DNA of 42,829 nucleotides from an uncultured Clostridia bacterium (GTDB lineage Bacteria > Bacillota > Clostridia > Oscillospirales > Acutalibacteraceae), in contig CAMFYM010000002.1 of assembly GCA_946002045.1 (NCBI GenBank), positions 1 to 42,829 of the forward strand, in the 5' to 3' direction. The stretch's first letter is position 1, and every line of letters begins with the position of its first letter. The notes below the pieces were generated by a model. The model saw only the letters and a program-made list of their open reading frames with translations, had not been told where the DNA came from and did not search any database. Below are positions 16,374 to 24,944 of this stretch, piece by piece. The position numbers were made by a program, and so were the translations under genes.

Positions 16374-17612
16374 ATGTTAGAACAGTTAGGTATAAATGCA
16401 AAAAAATCAGCAGGTGTGCTAACCTCTGTTACAACGCAGCAAAAAAATAATGCGTTAAAGGAAATTGCAAAGGCACTTGTTGAAAATTCAGATATTATAA
16501 TTTCGCAAAACAAAATTGACCTTGAAAACGGTAAAAATGCAGGACTGAACGAAGGACTTTTGGACAGGCTTATGCTTGACGAAAACAGAATTAAAGCTAT
16601 TGCCGAGGGCTGCTTGCAGGTGGCAGAATTAGACGACCCTTGTGGCAAGGTGCTTGAGGAGGTTACCCGTCCAAACGGTCTTGTAATAAAAAAGGTATCA
16701 TGCCCTATGGGAGTTATTGGAATTATTTTTGAGGCTCGTCCAAATGTTACTGCCGATGCTGCTGCCCTTTGCTTAAAAAGTGGCAACGCAGTTATTTTGC
16801 GTGGTGGCAAGGAGGCAATCAATTCCAATATTGCCATAGCAAATGTTATGCGTGATGCAATAGAAAAAGCAGGCTTGCCTAAGGATGCAATTCAGCTTGT
16901 TACAGATACAAGCCGTCAATCATCAACTGAGCTTATGAAAATGAAGGGAAATCTTGATTGCCTTATTCCTCGTGGAGGTAAGGCGCTTATTCAAGCAGTG
17001 GTGGAAAATTCTACTGTACCCGTAATTGAAACAGGCTCAGGTAATTGCCATATTTATGTTGACAACGAGGCAGATATTGATATGGCAGCAGATATAATAT
17101 TTAATGCTAAAACACAGCGTATAGGTGTTTGTAACGCTTGCGAGAGCCTTGTTATCCGCAGTGATATTATTGACAGAGCACTGCCTGTCATCAAGTCAAG
17201 GCTTGATGCAAAAAATGTTGTTATCAAGGGTGACCAAAGGGCAATGAATGCTTGCGACGGTATTGAGCCGGCAGGTGACGAGGATTTTGCAACAGAATAT
17301 CTTGATTATATTATCAGCGTTAAAACCGTTGACAGCCTTGACGAAGCTATTGAACATATCAATAAGTATTCAACAGGTCATTCGGAGGCAATAATTACAA
17401 ATAACGAAGATAAAGCACAGGAATTTATGAGCAGGATTGATTCCTCCTCTGTCTATCATAATGCGTCCACTCGCTTTACAGACGGTGGCGAATTTGGATT
17501 AGGAGCTGAAATCGGTATTTCAACCCAAAAGCTTCACGCAAGAGGACCAATGGGACTTCCCCAGCTGACTACAACAAAGTATTTAATTTTCGGAAACGGA
17601 CAGGTTAGATAA
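16374..17612 (+). CDS. proA: Glutamate-5-semialdehyde dehydrogenase (gamma-glutamyl phosphate reductase)
   Basis: 412 residues from the ATG at 16374, one base after the proB stop; an in-frame GTG at 16365 inside proB is possible but badly placed for the AAGGG site. Motifs are GVIGIIFEARPNVTADAAAL, RGGKEAINSN and QRIGVCNACE with catalytic Cys at about residue 253. NADPH-dependent second step of proline synthesis. proB-proA is the usual pair; proC is not in the window. Confidence 0.96.
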   Translation: MLEQLGINAKKSAGVLTSVTTQQKNNALKEIAKALVENSDIIISQNKIDLENGKNAGLNEGLLDRLMLDENRIKAIAEGCLQVAELDDPCGKVLEEVTRPNGLVIKKVSCPMGVIGIIFEARPNVTADAAALCLKSGNAVILRGGKEAINSNIAIANVMRDAIEKAGLPKDAIQLVTDTSRQSSTELMKMKGNLDCLIPRGGKALIQAVVENSTVPVIETGSGNCHIYVDNEADIDMAADIIFNAKTQRIGVCNACESLVIRSDIIDRALPVIKSRLDAKNVVIKGDQRAMNACDGIEPAGDEDFATEYLDYIISVKTVDSLDEAIEHINKYSTGHSEAIITNNEDKAQEFMSRIDSSSVYHNASTRFTDGGEFGLGAEIGISTQKLHARGPMGLPQLTTTKYLIFGNGQVR

Positions 17613-17615
17613 TAA

Positions 17616-18881
17616 ATGGATGAAAAGGAAAAAGAAAAGATAAGAAAAAAGCGTAAAAGGGCAGAAAGAAGAAAGCAGGCAGGAAAGAATTTTTTAATTT
17701 TTATCTCAATTCTTGTTTTGGCTGTGGCTGCATTTCTTATTACAATGAAGCTGTGTGACCCGGATTTTAAAATTTCAAGCCTCTTTCCTGAGGAAAAGGC
17801 ACAGCAGGTTGTATCATTTGTAAAAGAGGATATACTAAAGCAAACTACTACAACAACCACCACAACAACTACTACAAGACCTACCACAACAAAGCCCAAG
17901 AATTATGATTATACATCCTTTGATGATTTTGCATTCGATACATCGCTTCAGGGCAATCAGGTTGGTAATTTGTTAAACAAGTCAAAGGGCATGGTTACAT
18001 ACAGCTCCTCCTATATTTATTACAGTATTGCAGGTAAGGGCTTATACAGATTTGAGCCTAATTCCGAATCTAACAAGGAGCTTGTTGTAAACAACTATAA
18101 CTTTACCTGTCTTAATGTTTTAGGCGACTATATCTATATGGTAGATACTGACAGCCATAAGCTGAAAAAAGCACAGATTATCGGTGGTGATACTGTTAAT
18201 TTGGCAGACGGTATTGCCTTTGCTTATCTTTATAACGATAAGTTTTATTATGTTGGTACAGATAACACAGTAGGTGTTATTAACATTGACGGCGACGGCA
18301 GAGCTGTTCTTTATCAGGCAGAGGCAGGTAAAAGGGTTCGCTTTGTGGGTATATCTCTTTCAAGAGTATTTTTTACCGTATATGACGAGGTTTCAAAATA
18401 TTATGAATATATAACCGTAGATATTCACGACAAGTCCGACAGAAGATATTTTATGAATGATAGTAAAAATAACGACATCATAAATGTTCAGCTTGAATGT
18501 GGTTATTTCTATTTTTATCAAAGACAGGACGATAACAGCTATAACCTGTGCAGACAAAAGTTTGGCTCTGAAAAAATAGTTACTCTTGCAGAGCGTTGCT
18601 CCGTTAAGGATTATCCTGTTGTTTATGCAAACAGACTTTATTATACGGCTGTTAAGAATAATGCTGTTCAAGCCAGAGAGTTAAATATGAATACAATGGC
18701 AGATAAGCTAATGTTGTATATAACAAATCCAACCGATAAAAATGCTATCGGCGTTGGCTACGGATACCAATATGTTTATCTGTTTGGCCCAAGCCAAGGC
18801 TTATATAAGGGTAGCTGTATTTATACATCATCATCAAAAGATAATACCTTGACCTTTAAAAACGGTAATTGGAGCTATTAA
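17616..18881 (+). CDS. Membrane-anchored extracellular protein with Thr linker and DUF5050-like propeller
   Basis: 421 residues. A strongly basic N-terminus (Lys/Arg/Glu, residues 1-24) is followed by one membrane helix (about 25-45), a short spacer and a threonine-rich linker with 11 consecutive Thr at residues 77-87. The ~320-residue remainder is beta-rich with repeated YxY motifs (YIYMVDTDSHKLKKA, KFYYVGTDNTVGVI), resembling the DUF5050-type propeller of Clostridia surface proteins. It begins three bases after proA, so it sits in the proBA operon, although nothing links it to proline. Function unknown. Confidence 0.78.
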   Translation: MDEKEKEKIRKKRKRAERRKQAGKNFLIFISILVLAVAAFLITMKLCDPDFKISSLFPEEKAQQVVSFVKEDILKQTTTTTTTTTTTRPTTTKPKNYDYTSFDDFAFDTSLQGNQVGNLLNKSKGMVTYSSSYIYYSIAGKGLYRFEPNSESNKELVVNNYNFTCLNVLGDYIYMVDTDSHKLKKAQIIGGDTVNLADGIAFAYLYNDKFYYVGTDNTVGVINIDGDGRAVLYQAEAGKRVRFVGISLSRVFFTVYDEVSKYYEYITVDIHDKSDRRYFMNDSKNNDIINVQLECGYFYFYQRQDDNSYNLCRQKFGSEKIVTLAERCSVKDYPVVYANRLYYTAVKNNAVQARELNMNTMADKLMLYITNPTDKNAIGVGYGYQYVYLFGPSQGLYKGSCIYTSSSKDNTLTFKNGNWSY

Positions 18882-18915
18882 CAATAATGTTAAATTAAAA
18901 TAAGGAGAGCAGGGA

Positions 18916-20346
18916 ATGGACAAATATAAAAAATTAGCATCCAACACAATAATATTTGCAATCGGCACTTTTTCATCAAAGGTGCTGTCGTTCCTTCTTA
19001 TGCCCTTTGTAACAAGGATGATGGCAACAGGTGACTATGGCTCAGCCGACCTTGTTCAGCAAACGGTAAATGTTCTTATTCCTATTGTTACATTGCAGGT
19101 TAACAGTGCAGCCTTAAGATTTGCTCTTGACAAGGCAAAGCAAAAAGCAGATGTTCTAACTGTCGGTGTGAGAACAACCTTGCTTGGATTTATTGCATTT
19201 TTGCTATTTGCATATCCAATCAGCCTAATACAAATTAACGATTTCAGATTAGGCGATTATATTGTTCTTATCTACATTTTTGTTCTTATTTCCGGCTTTA
19301 GACAGCTTTGTCAGCAATTTGTAAGAGGCAGTGGTCATGTAAAGCTTTTTGCCATAGATGGTATTATTGCCACGGCAACAACGCTTTTGTTCACAATTCT
19401 GTTTCTCGGTGTGTTCAAATGGGGGGTAACAGGCTATATAGTTGCTATTATTGCATCTGATTTTTGTTCAATTATTTTTTATGTCTTTACGGCAAAGCTA
19501 TACAGATATGTTAAGCCGCATTTAATGGAAAAGGGAATTGCAGGTCAAATGCTGAAATATTGTATTCCACTTATTCCAACAGTAATTCTTTGGTGGATTA
19601 TCAATGTTTCCGACAGATATATGGTAACATATTTTGTAGGCTCATCTGCCAATGGATTATATACGGCAGCCTCAAAGATACCTAACTTTGTAATTTTGTT
19701 TTCTCAAATCTTTATTGACGCTTGGCAGCTTTCTGCCGTTGACGAATATGACAGTCAGGATAGAGCAAGATTTTTCACAAGGGTATTCAGGGTGTATAGT
19801 GGTGGAGTGTTTACAGTAGCATCTGCCTTGATTTTATTCTGCCAGCTATTCACAAAAATTCTTGTTGCTCCGTCCTATTATGAGTCATGGAATTATGTGC
19901 CTATATTGATTATTGCCACAACATTTTCCTGTATTGTTAACTTCCTTGCCTCTGTCTATATGGCAGAGAAAAAATCGCTTATGGCACTTCTTACAGCGTC
20001 ATCCGGTGCAATAACCAACATCGTTCTTAATTTAGTATTTATTCCTAAAATGGGTGCAAACGGTGCTGCCTTGGCAACAGTTTGTGCATTTCTTGTAGTG
20101 TTTGCAACAAGGGGTGCCAACACAAGAAGATATATTAAAATTGATTTTAATCTGCCACTTATGCTGCTTGAAACAGCATTGCTTATTACCCAAAGCGTGC
20201 TAATGCTGACTCTAAAGAGTGGAGTAGTGCTTTATGCTATTGAAGCAGTAATGCTTTTAGCAATGCTTTTGGTAAATATTAAGCCAATTAAGGAGTTGGC
20301 AGGATTGATACTGAACAAGTTTATTAAAAAGCGCAGAAACAATTAA
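18916..20346 (+). CDS. Polysaccharide flippase (Wzx/MurJ-superfamily MATE-like transporter)
   Basis: 476 residues with 12-14 predicted membrane helices and a basic C-terminus (FIKKRRNN). The N-terminus LASNTIIFAIGTFSSKVLSFLLMPFVTR is typical for PST-type oligosaccharide flippases, and the mid-region PLIPTVILWWIINVSDRYMV is the family's conserved loop. It moves lipid-linked sugar units across the membrane. It has a good AAGGAGAG ribosome binding site 35 bases after the previous stop, but no glycosyltransferases are nearby. The substrate (capsule, teichoic-like or spore polysaccharide) cannot be told. Confidence 0.87.
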   Translation: MDKYKKLASNTIIFAIGTFSSKVLSFLLMPFVTRMMATGDYGSADLVQQTVNVLIPIVTLQVNSAALRFALDKAKQKADVLTVGVRTTLLGFIAFLLFAYPISLIQINDFRLGDYIVLIYIFVLISGFRQLCQQFVRGSGHVKLFAIDGIIATATTLLFTILFLGVFKWGVTGYIVAIIASDFCSIIFYVFTAKLYRYVKPHLMEKGIAGQMLKYCIPLIPTVILWWIINVSDRYMVTYFVGSSANGLYTAASKIPNFVILFSQIFIDAWQLSAVDEYDSQDRARFFTRVFRVYSGGVFTVASALILFCQLFTKILVAPSYYESWNYVPILIIATTFSCIVNFLASVYMAEKKSLMALLTASSGAITNIVLNLVFIPKMGANGAALATVCAFLVVFATRGANTRRYIKIDFNLPLMLLETALLITQSVLMLTLKSGVVLYAIEAVMLLAMLLVNIKPIKELAGLILNKFIKKRRNN

Positions 20347-20368
20347 GACAGCATATTTTAACTTACTA

Positions 20369-20397
20369 TTGCAAAATACCAAATTTTAGTATATAAT
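20369..20397 (+). promoter_or_regulatory. Promoter of glgP
   Basis: TTGCAA (20369-20374), a 17-base spacer and a perfect TATAAT (20392-20397). Leader about 50 bases with GGAGG at 20442-20446. Confidence 0.78.
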
Positions 20398-20452
20398 ACA
20401 CAAAGTACACTGTAATTTTTATTAAATTTGAAATATATTTTGGAGGATTTGT

Positions 20453-22984
20453 ATGAAAAAAATGACTGTTGCACAGGCTAAGAAAGCAATTAGCGATAAA
20501 CTGAGCCATTTCTTCGGTGTGGATCCTAAAACTGCTACTGATGAACAGTATTACAAGGCAGTTTCAATGATTGTTCGTGATATGCTTTCTGAAATGAACA
20601 GCGAGTTTCGTCAAACAGCAAAGGGACAGGACTCAAAAGAGATTTACTATCTTTGTATGGAATTTCTTATGGGTCGCTCTCTTAAGAATAATCTTTATAA
20701 CTTAGACTTAACAGAAACATTTGAGCAGGCACTTGAGTCCTTTGATGTAAAGCTCGACAAGCTTTATGATAAGGAGCCTGACGCAGGATTAGGTAACGGA
20801 GGTCTGGGCAGACTTGCAGCCTGCTATCTTGACGGACTTGCAACAAACGGCTTTGTATCAATGGGATATTCTATCAGATATGAGGCAGGTATTTTCAAGC
20901 AAAAGCTTATTGACGGCTGGCAGACAGAGCTTCCTGATTTCTGGCTTCCCGGTGGCGATGTTTGGCTTGTTCCTCGTGAGGAAAGAGCAGTTGAGGTTAA
21001 GTTTGAAGGCTGGGTAGAGGATAGCTGGGACGGTGATTATCACCATGTTGAGCAAAAGGATTGTAATGTTGTAACTGCTATTCCTTACGATATGTATGTT
21101 TCAGGTAAGGGCAAGGGTGTTTCAAGGCTTCGTCTTTGGGCATCAAGAAAGCCTGAGCTTGATATGGGTCTTTTCAATTCAGGCTCATATATTAAGGCAA
21201 TGGAGCAGTCTGCAATGGCAGAGGCTATTTCAAAGGTGCTTTATCCTGCCGATAATACTCCTGAGGGTAAGTCACTTCGTCTTCGCCAGCAGTATTTCCT
21301 TGTTTCTGCCTCAATTCAGGATATTATTAAGCGTCATTTAACAAAGTACGGTACTCTTGATAACCTGCCTGAAAAGGTTGCAATTCATATTAACGACACT
21401 CATCCTACAATGGCTATCCCCGAGTTAATGAGGATTATGCTTGACGAATGTGGATATGATTGGGATACTGCTTGGAGTATTGTTACAAAAACAGTAGCAT
21501 ACACAAACCATACTGTTATGAAGGAGGCACTTGAGTGCTGGAGCGAGGATTTATACAGAAGACTTCTTCCTCGTATTTATGAGATTACAAAGGAAATTGA
21601 TAACCGTTTCCGTGCATATGTTTGGGGTGCTACCCACGACGCCGGCAAGGTTGAAAGAATGGCTATTATTTCCTGTGGTGTTGTAAGGATGGCTAACCTT
21701 TGTGTAGCAGGCTCACACTCAGTTAACGGTGTATCTGCCCTCCATTCTGAAATTCTTAAGGATACAGTATTCAACGATTTTTATACTATCACTCCCGAAA
21801 AGTTCAAGAATGTAACAAACGGTATTGCATTTAGGCGTTGGATTTGTCAGGCTAATCCGGAGCTTACAGGCTTAATTACAGAGCTTATCGGCGACGGCTT
21901 TATTACAAAGAGCGACGAGCTTTTAAAGCTTCGTGATTATAAGAACGACAAGCAAGTTCTTGACAGAATCAGTGGCATTAAGCTTGCAAATAAGGAACGC
22001 TTTGCTGACATTGTTAAAAAAAGAAACGGCATTGAGCTTGACCCAACATCAATCTTTGATGTTCAGGTTAAGCGTCTTCACGAGTACAAAAGGCAGCAGC
22101 TTAATGTTCTCAATATTATTGCACAGTATCAAATGCTTAAGGCTAATCCAAATATGGAATTCCAGCCAAGAACATATATCTTTGCGTCAAAGGCAGCTCC
22201 CGGCTACTTTATGGCAAAGAAGATTATTGAGCTTATTGATGCACTTGCAACGGTAGTTAATAATGACCCTGACATCAAGGGAAGAATTAAAGTGGTGTTT
22301 ATGGAGGACTACAATGTTTCTCTTGCAGAATCACTTATGCCGGCAGCAGATATTTCAGAGCAGATTTCACTTGCCGGTACTGAGGCTTCCGGTACAGGTA
22401 ATATGAAGCTCATGCTCAACGGTGCAGTAACTCTGGGCACTATGGATGGTGCTAATGTTGAGATTTATGATGCAGTTGGTGAGGATAATATCTTCATTTT
22501 CGGTATGAATACTCCTGAGGTTAACCAGCTTAAGAAAAGTGGATACAGCCCAATGCAGTATCTTAACAATAATCCGGTGCTTAAGGGTGCAGTTGAATTT
22601 ATTGCAAACGGTGTTAACGGCAAGCATTTCGGCGAAATTACATCAATGCTTACAAATTCGGACAGCTATATGGCACTTGCAGACTTTGCTGATTACCAAA
22701 AGGCACAGCAGGCTTCTGCCCAGGCTTATGCCGACAAGGAGCGCTTTGCAAGAATGTCACTTATGAATATCAGTGGTGCAGGCGTGTTCAGTGCAGACCG
22801 TTCAATTATGGATTATGCAGACAGAATTTGGAATACAAAGCCTGTTAGATTTGAGTCAGTGCCTAAAAAGGCAGTGCAGAATGATGTCAAGGAAACAAAA
22901 AAGCCGGCAGTAAAATCTGCAAAAAAGGCAGCATCAAAGCCTGCTAAAAAGACGACAAAGAAGGCTGCAAAAAAGACTAAATAA
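20453..22984 (+). CDS. glgP: Glycogen/starch/alpha-glucan phosphorylase with Lys/Ala-rich tail
   Basis: 843 residues. Motifs are EPDAGLGNGGLGRLAACYLD, the RLHEYKRQ glucan phosphorylase motif, and EASGTGNMKLMLNGAVTLGT with the pyridoxal-phosphate lysine at residue 652. It releases glucose-1-phosphate from glycogen or maltodextrin. After the normal end (about residue 800) there is a 38-residue extension with repeated AKK/PAKK units (KSAKKAASKPAKKTTKKAAK), very like histone H1 or HU tails. This may bind nucleic acid, polyphosphate or the glycogen particle. Own promoter upstream; a GH13 enzyme follows 57 bases later. Family call very secure; role of the tail unknown. Confidence 0.96.
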   Translation: MKKMTVAQAKKAISDKLSHFFGVDPKTATDEQYYKAVSMIVRDMLSEMNSEFRQTAKGQDSKEIYYLCMEFLMGRSLKNNLYNLDLTETFEQALESFDVKLDKLYDKEPDAGLGNGGLGRLAACYLDGLATNGFVSMGYSIRYEAGIFKQKLIDGWQTELPDFWLPGGDVWLVPREERAVEVKFEGWVEDSWDGDYHHVEQKDCNVVTAIPYDMYVSGKGKGVSRLRLWASRKPELDMGLFNSGSYIKAMEQSAMAEAISKVLYPADNTPEGKSLRLRQQYFLVSASIQDIIKRHLTKYGTLDNLPEKVAIHINDTHPTMAIPELMRIMLDECGYDWDTAWSIVTKTVAYTNHTVMKEALECWSEDLYRRLLPRIYEITKEIDNRFRAYVWGATHDAGKVERMAIISCGVVRMANLCVAGSHSVNGVSALHSEILKDTVFNDFYTITPEKFKNVTNGIAFRRWICQANPELTGLITELIGDGFITKSDELLKLRDYKNDKQVLDRISGIKLANKERFADIVKKRNGIELDPTSIFDVQVKRLHEYKRQQLNVLNIIAQYQMLKANPNMEFQPRTYIFASKAAPGYFMAKKIIELIDALATVVNNDPDIKGRIKVVFMEDYNVSLAESLMPAADISEQISLAGTEASGTGNMKLMLNGAVTLGTMDGANVEIYDAVGEDNIFIFGMNTPEVNQLKKSGYSPMQYLNNNPVLKGAVEFIANGVNGKHFGEITSMLTNSDSYMALADFADYQKAQQASAQAYADKERFARMSLMNISGAGVFSADRSIMDYADRIWNTKPVRFESVPKKAVQNDVKETKKPAVKSAKKAASKPAKKTTKKAAKKTK

Positions 22985-22996
22985 TCAAATTAAAAG

Positions 22997-23024
22997 CAGA
23001 CACGGTAAAAATATATCGTGTCTG
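22997..23024 (+). promoter_or_regulatory. Intercistronic hairpin before the GH13 gene
   Basis: An 11-bp stem with one G-T pair (22997-23007 with 23014-23024) and a 6-base loop, ending eight bases before the AGGGG ribosome binding site. There is no T-run on the plus strand, so it is not a normal terminator. It may set the mRNA ratio or stabilise one half of the glgP-GH13 message. Confidence 0.55.
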
Positions 23025-23041
23025 TTGCCATAGGGGATACT

Positions 23042-24904
23042 ATGTTGATTTTTAACTCAAGGGACAAAAATTACAAGTCAATAATATCCGCTCTTGCCAC
23101 AGACGAACAATGCAAGCTTCGCATAACAGTACCAAGGGATTGCAAATGCAGCAGTGCAACATTAGTTGTAACAAAAGAGGGCGACGGTGAATGTGCTGCT
23201 TATTACGGTATGTTTTGGGCAGGTATGTGTGGTGATGATTACGAGTATTGGGAGCTTCATTTCAGTGCCACAACACCGGGACTTTATTTTTATCATTTTG
23301 AGCTTGATACACCTTGGGGTAAAAGCTTTATTATGAATGTTGGCAACGGCAAGGGTGATTTCTCTGCCGACAGCAATGAGTTTCAGCAAACAGTTTATGA
23401 TAAGAATTTTAAAACTCCTGATTTCATTAAGGGTGGCATAATATATCAAATTTTCCCCGACAGATTTTTCAATTCAAAAACTAAAAAGGATAATGTGCCT
23501 GCAAATCGTGTAATGCGTAATTGGGACGATGAGCCCTACTGGCGTCAGGAGGATATGAAGGATGGCATATGGAATAACGACTATTTCGGTGGCGACCTAA
23601 AGGGTATTGAAAGAAAATTGTCATATATTTCCGATTTGGGAGTTAGCTGTATCTATCTTAATCCTATTTTTGAGGCGCACTCAAATCATAGATATGACAC
23701 TGCCGATTATGAAAAAATTGACAGTCTTTTAGGCAGTGAGGACGACCTAAAGCATCTTTGCACTGTTGCAAGGGAGAGGTACGGTATATCAATTATTCTT
23801 GATGGTGTTTTCAGCCATACCGGCTGTGACAGTAAGTACTTTAATATGTATAACAGGTATAATACCGTTGGTGCATATAACAGCAAGGAAAGTCCGTATT
23901 ATTCCTGGTATAAATTTATTGATTATCCTGACAATTATCAGGCTTGGTGGGGTATTCGCCTTTTGCCTGAAATTGCTGAGGAGGACCAAGGCTACCGTGA
24001 TTATATCTGTGGCGAAAACGGTATTTTGCGCAAATGGATGAGATGTGGTATCAGTGGCTGGCGACTTGATGTTGCAGACGAGCTGCCGGACATTTTCCTT
24101 GATGATTTAAGGAAAGCCGTTAAAGCCGAAAATGAAAATGCAATCATAATAGGCGAGGTGTGGGAGGATGCCACAAACAAATTTGCCTATGGCAGCCGAC
24201 GCAGATATTTGTTAGGTGAGCAGCTTGATTCAGTAATGAATTATCCCTTTGCAAATGCAATTCTTGATTTTGTCAGGTACGGCAACGGGGATAGATTTTT
24301 CAACAGTATTATGTCTATTATTGAAAACTATCCACCACAGGTGCTTAATTCACTGATGAACCATATTGGTACTCACGATACAATGCGTGCAATAACCCGT
24401 CTGGCAGGTCCTGATTGTCAGGGCAAGGATAGGGATTGGCAGCATAAGAATAATACACTGTCATCATACGATTACCTAAAGGGCGTTTCTATGATGAAAA
24501 TGGCATCTCTTATTCAATTTACCTTGCCGGGAGTGCCTTCAATCTACTATGGCGATGAGGTTGGTATGCAGGGTATGAAGGACCCGTTTAACCGTGCTGC
24601 CATGCAGTGGAAAAATCAAAACAAAATTCTCCTTAAATGGTATCAAAGGTTAGGTCAAATCAGGAGAGGCACACAGGCATTTATTGACGGCGAATTCATC
24701 CCTGTTTATTGCGAAAATTCAGCCATAGCCTATGAAAGAGCAAACCACACAGGCAGTGTGCTTGTGGCAGTTAATAATAACAACGAGGAAGTAAAAATTC
24801 TCGTTGGTGACAGCTGGAATAATTCATATTGCTATTTTGATTACAAATGCGAAAACGGAATTATTACCTTACCACCACACAGATATACAATGCTTTCAAA
24901 ATAA
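23042..24904 (+). CDS. Cytoplasmic GH13 glycosidase (neopullulanase/maltogenic-amylase type)
   Basis: 620 residues from the ATG at 23042, with AGGGG spaced correctly. A GTG at 23018 lies inside the hairpin and is unlikely. An N-terminal CBM34-like beta domain (~1-120) precedes the GH13 barrel: GGIIYQIFPDRFFN, DGVFSHTG, WRLDVAD with nucleophile Asp343, IIGEVWED with acid/base Glu372, and IGTHDT with Asp446. No signal peptide, so it acts inside the cell on maltodextrin, cyclodextrin or glycogen side chains. Next to glgP it completes a phosphorylase/debranching-type pair. Confidence 0.92.
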   Translation: MLIFNSRDKNYKSIISALATDEQCKLRITVPRDCKCSSATLVVTKEGDGECAAYYGMFWAGMCGDDYEYWELHFSATTPGLYFYHFELDTPWGKSFIMNVGNGKGDFSADSNEFQQTVYDKNFKTPDFIKGGIIYQIFPDRFFNSKTKKDNVPANRVMRNWDDEPYWRQEDMKDGIWNNDYFGGDLKGIERKLSYISDLGVSCIYLNPIFEAHSNHRYDTADYEKIDSLLGSEDDLKHLCTVARERYGISIILDGVFSHTGCDSKYFNMYNRYNTVGAYNSKESPYYSWYKFIDYPDNYQAWWGIRLLPEIAEEDQGYRDYICGENGILRKWMRCGISGWRLDVADELPDIFLDDLRKAVKAENENAIIIGEVWEDATNKFAYGSRRRYLLGEQLDSVMNYPFANAILDFVRYGNGDRFFNSIMSIIENYPPQVLNSLMNHIGTHDTMRAITRLAGPDCQGKDRDWQHKNNTLSSYDYLKGVSMMKMASLIQFTLPGVPSIYYGDEVGMQGMKDPFNRAAMQWKNQNKILLKWYQRLGQIRRGTQAFIDGEFIPVYCENSAIAYERANHTGSVLVAVNNNNEEVKILVGDSWNNSYCYFDYKCENGIITLPPHRYTMLSK

Positions 24905-24934
24905 AAAGCACAATCATTGCGATTGTGCTTTTTT
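24904..24934. terminator. Bidirectional intrinsic terminator
   Basis: A 12-bp stem (24904-24915 with 24921-24932), a 5-base loop, and T-runs in both directions. It serves the GH13 gene and the converging PurF-like gene. Confidence 0.93.
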
Positions 24935-24944
24935 GTTTATACGT

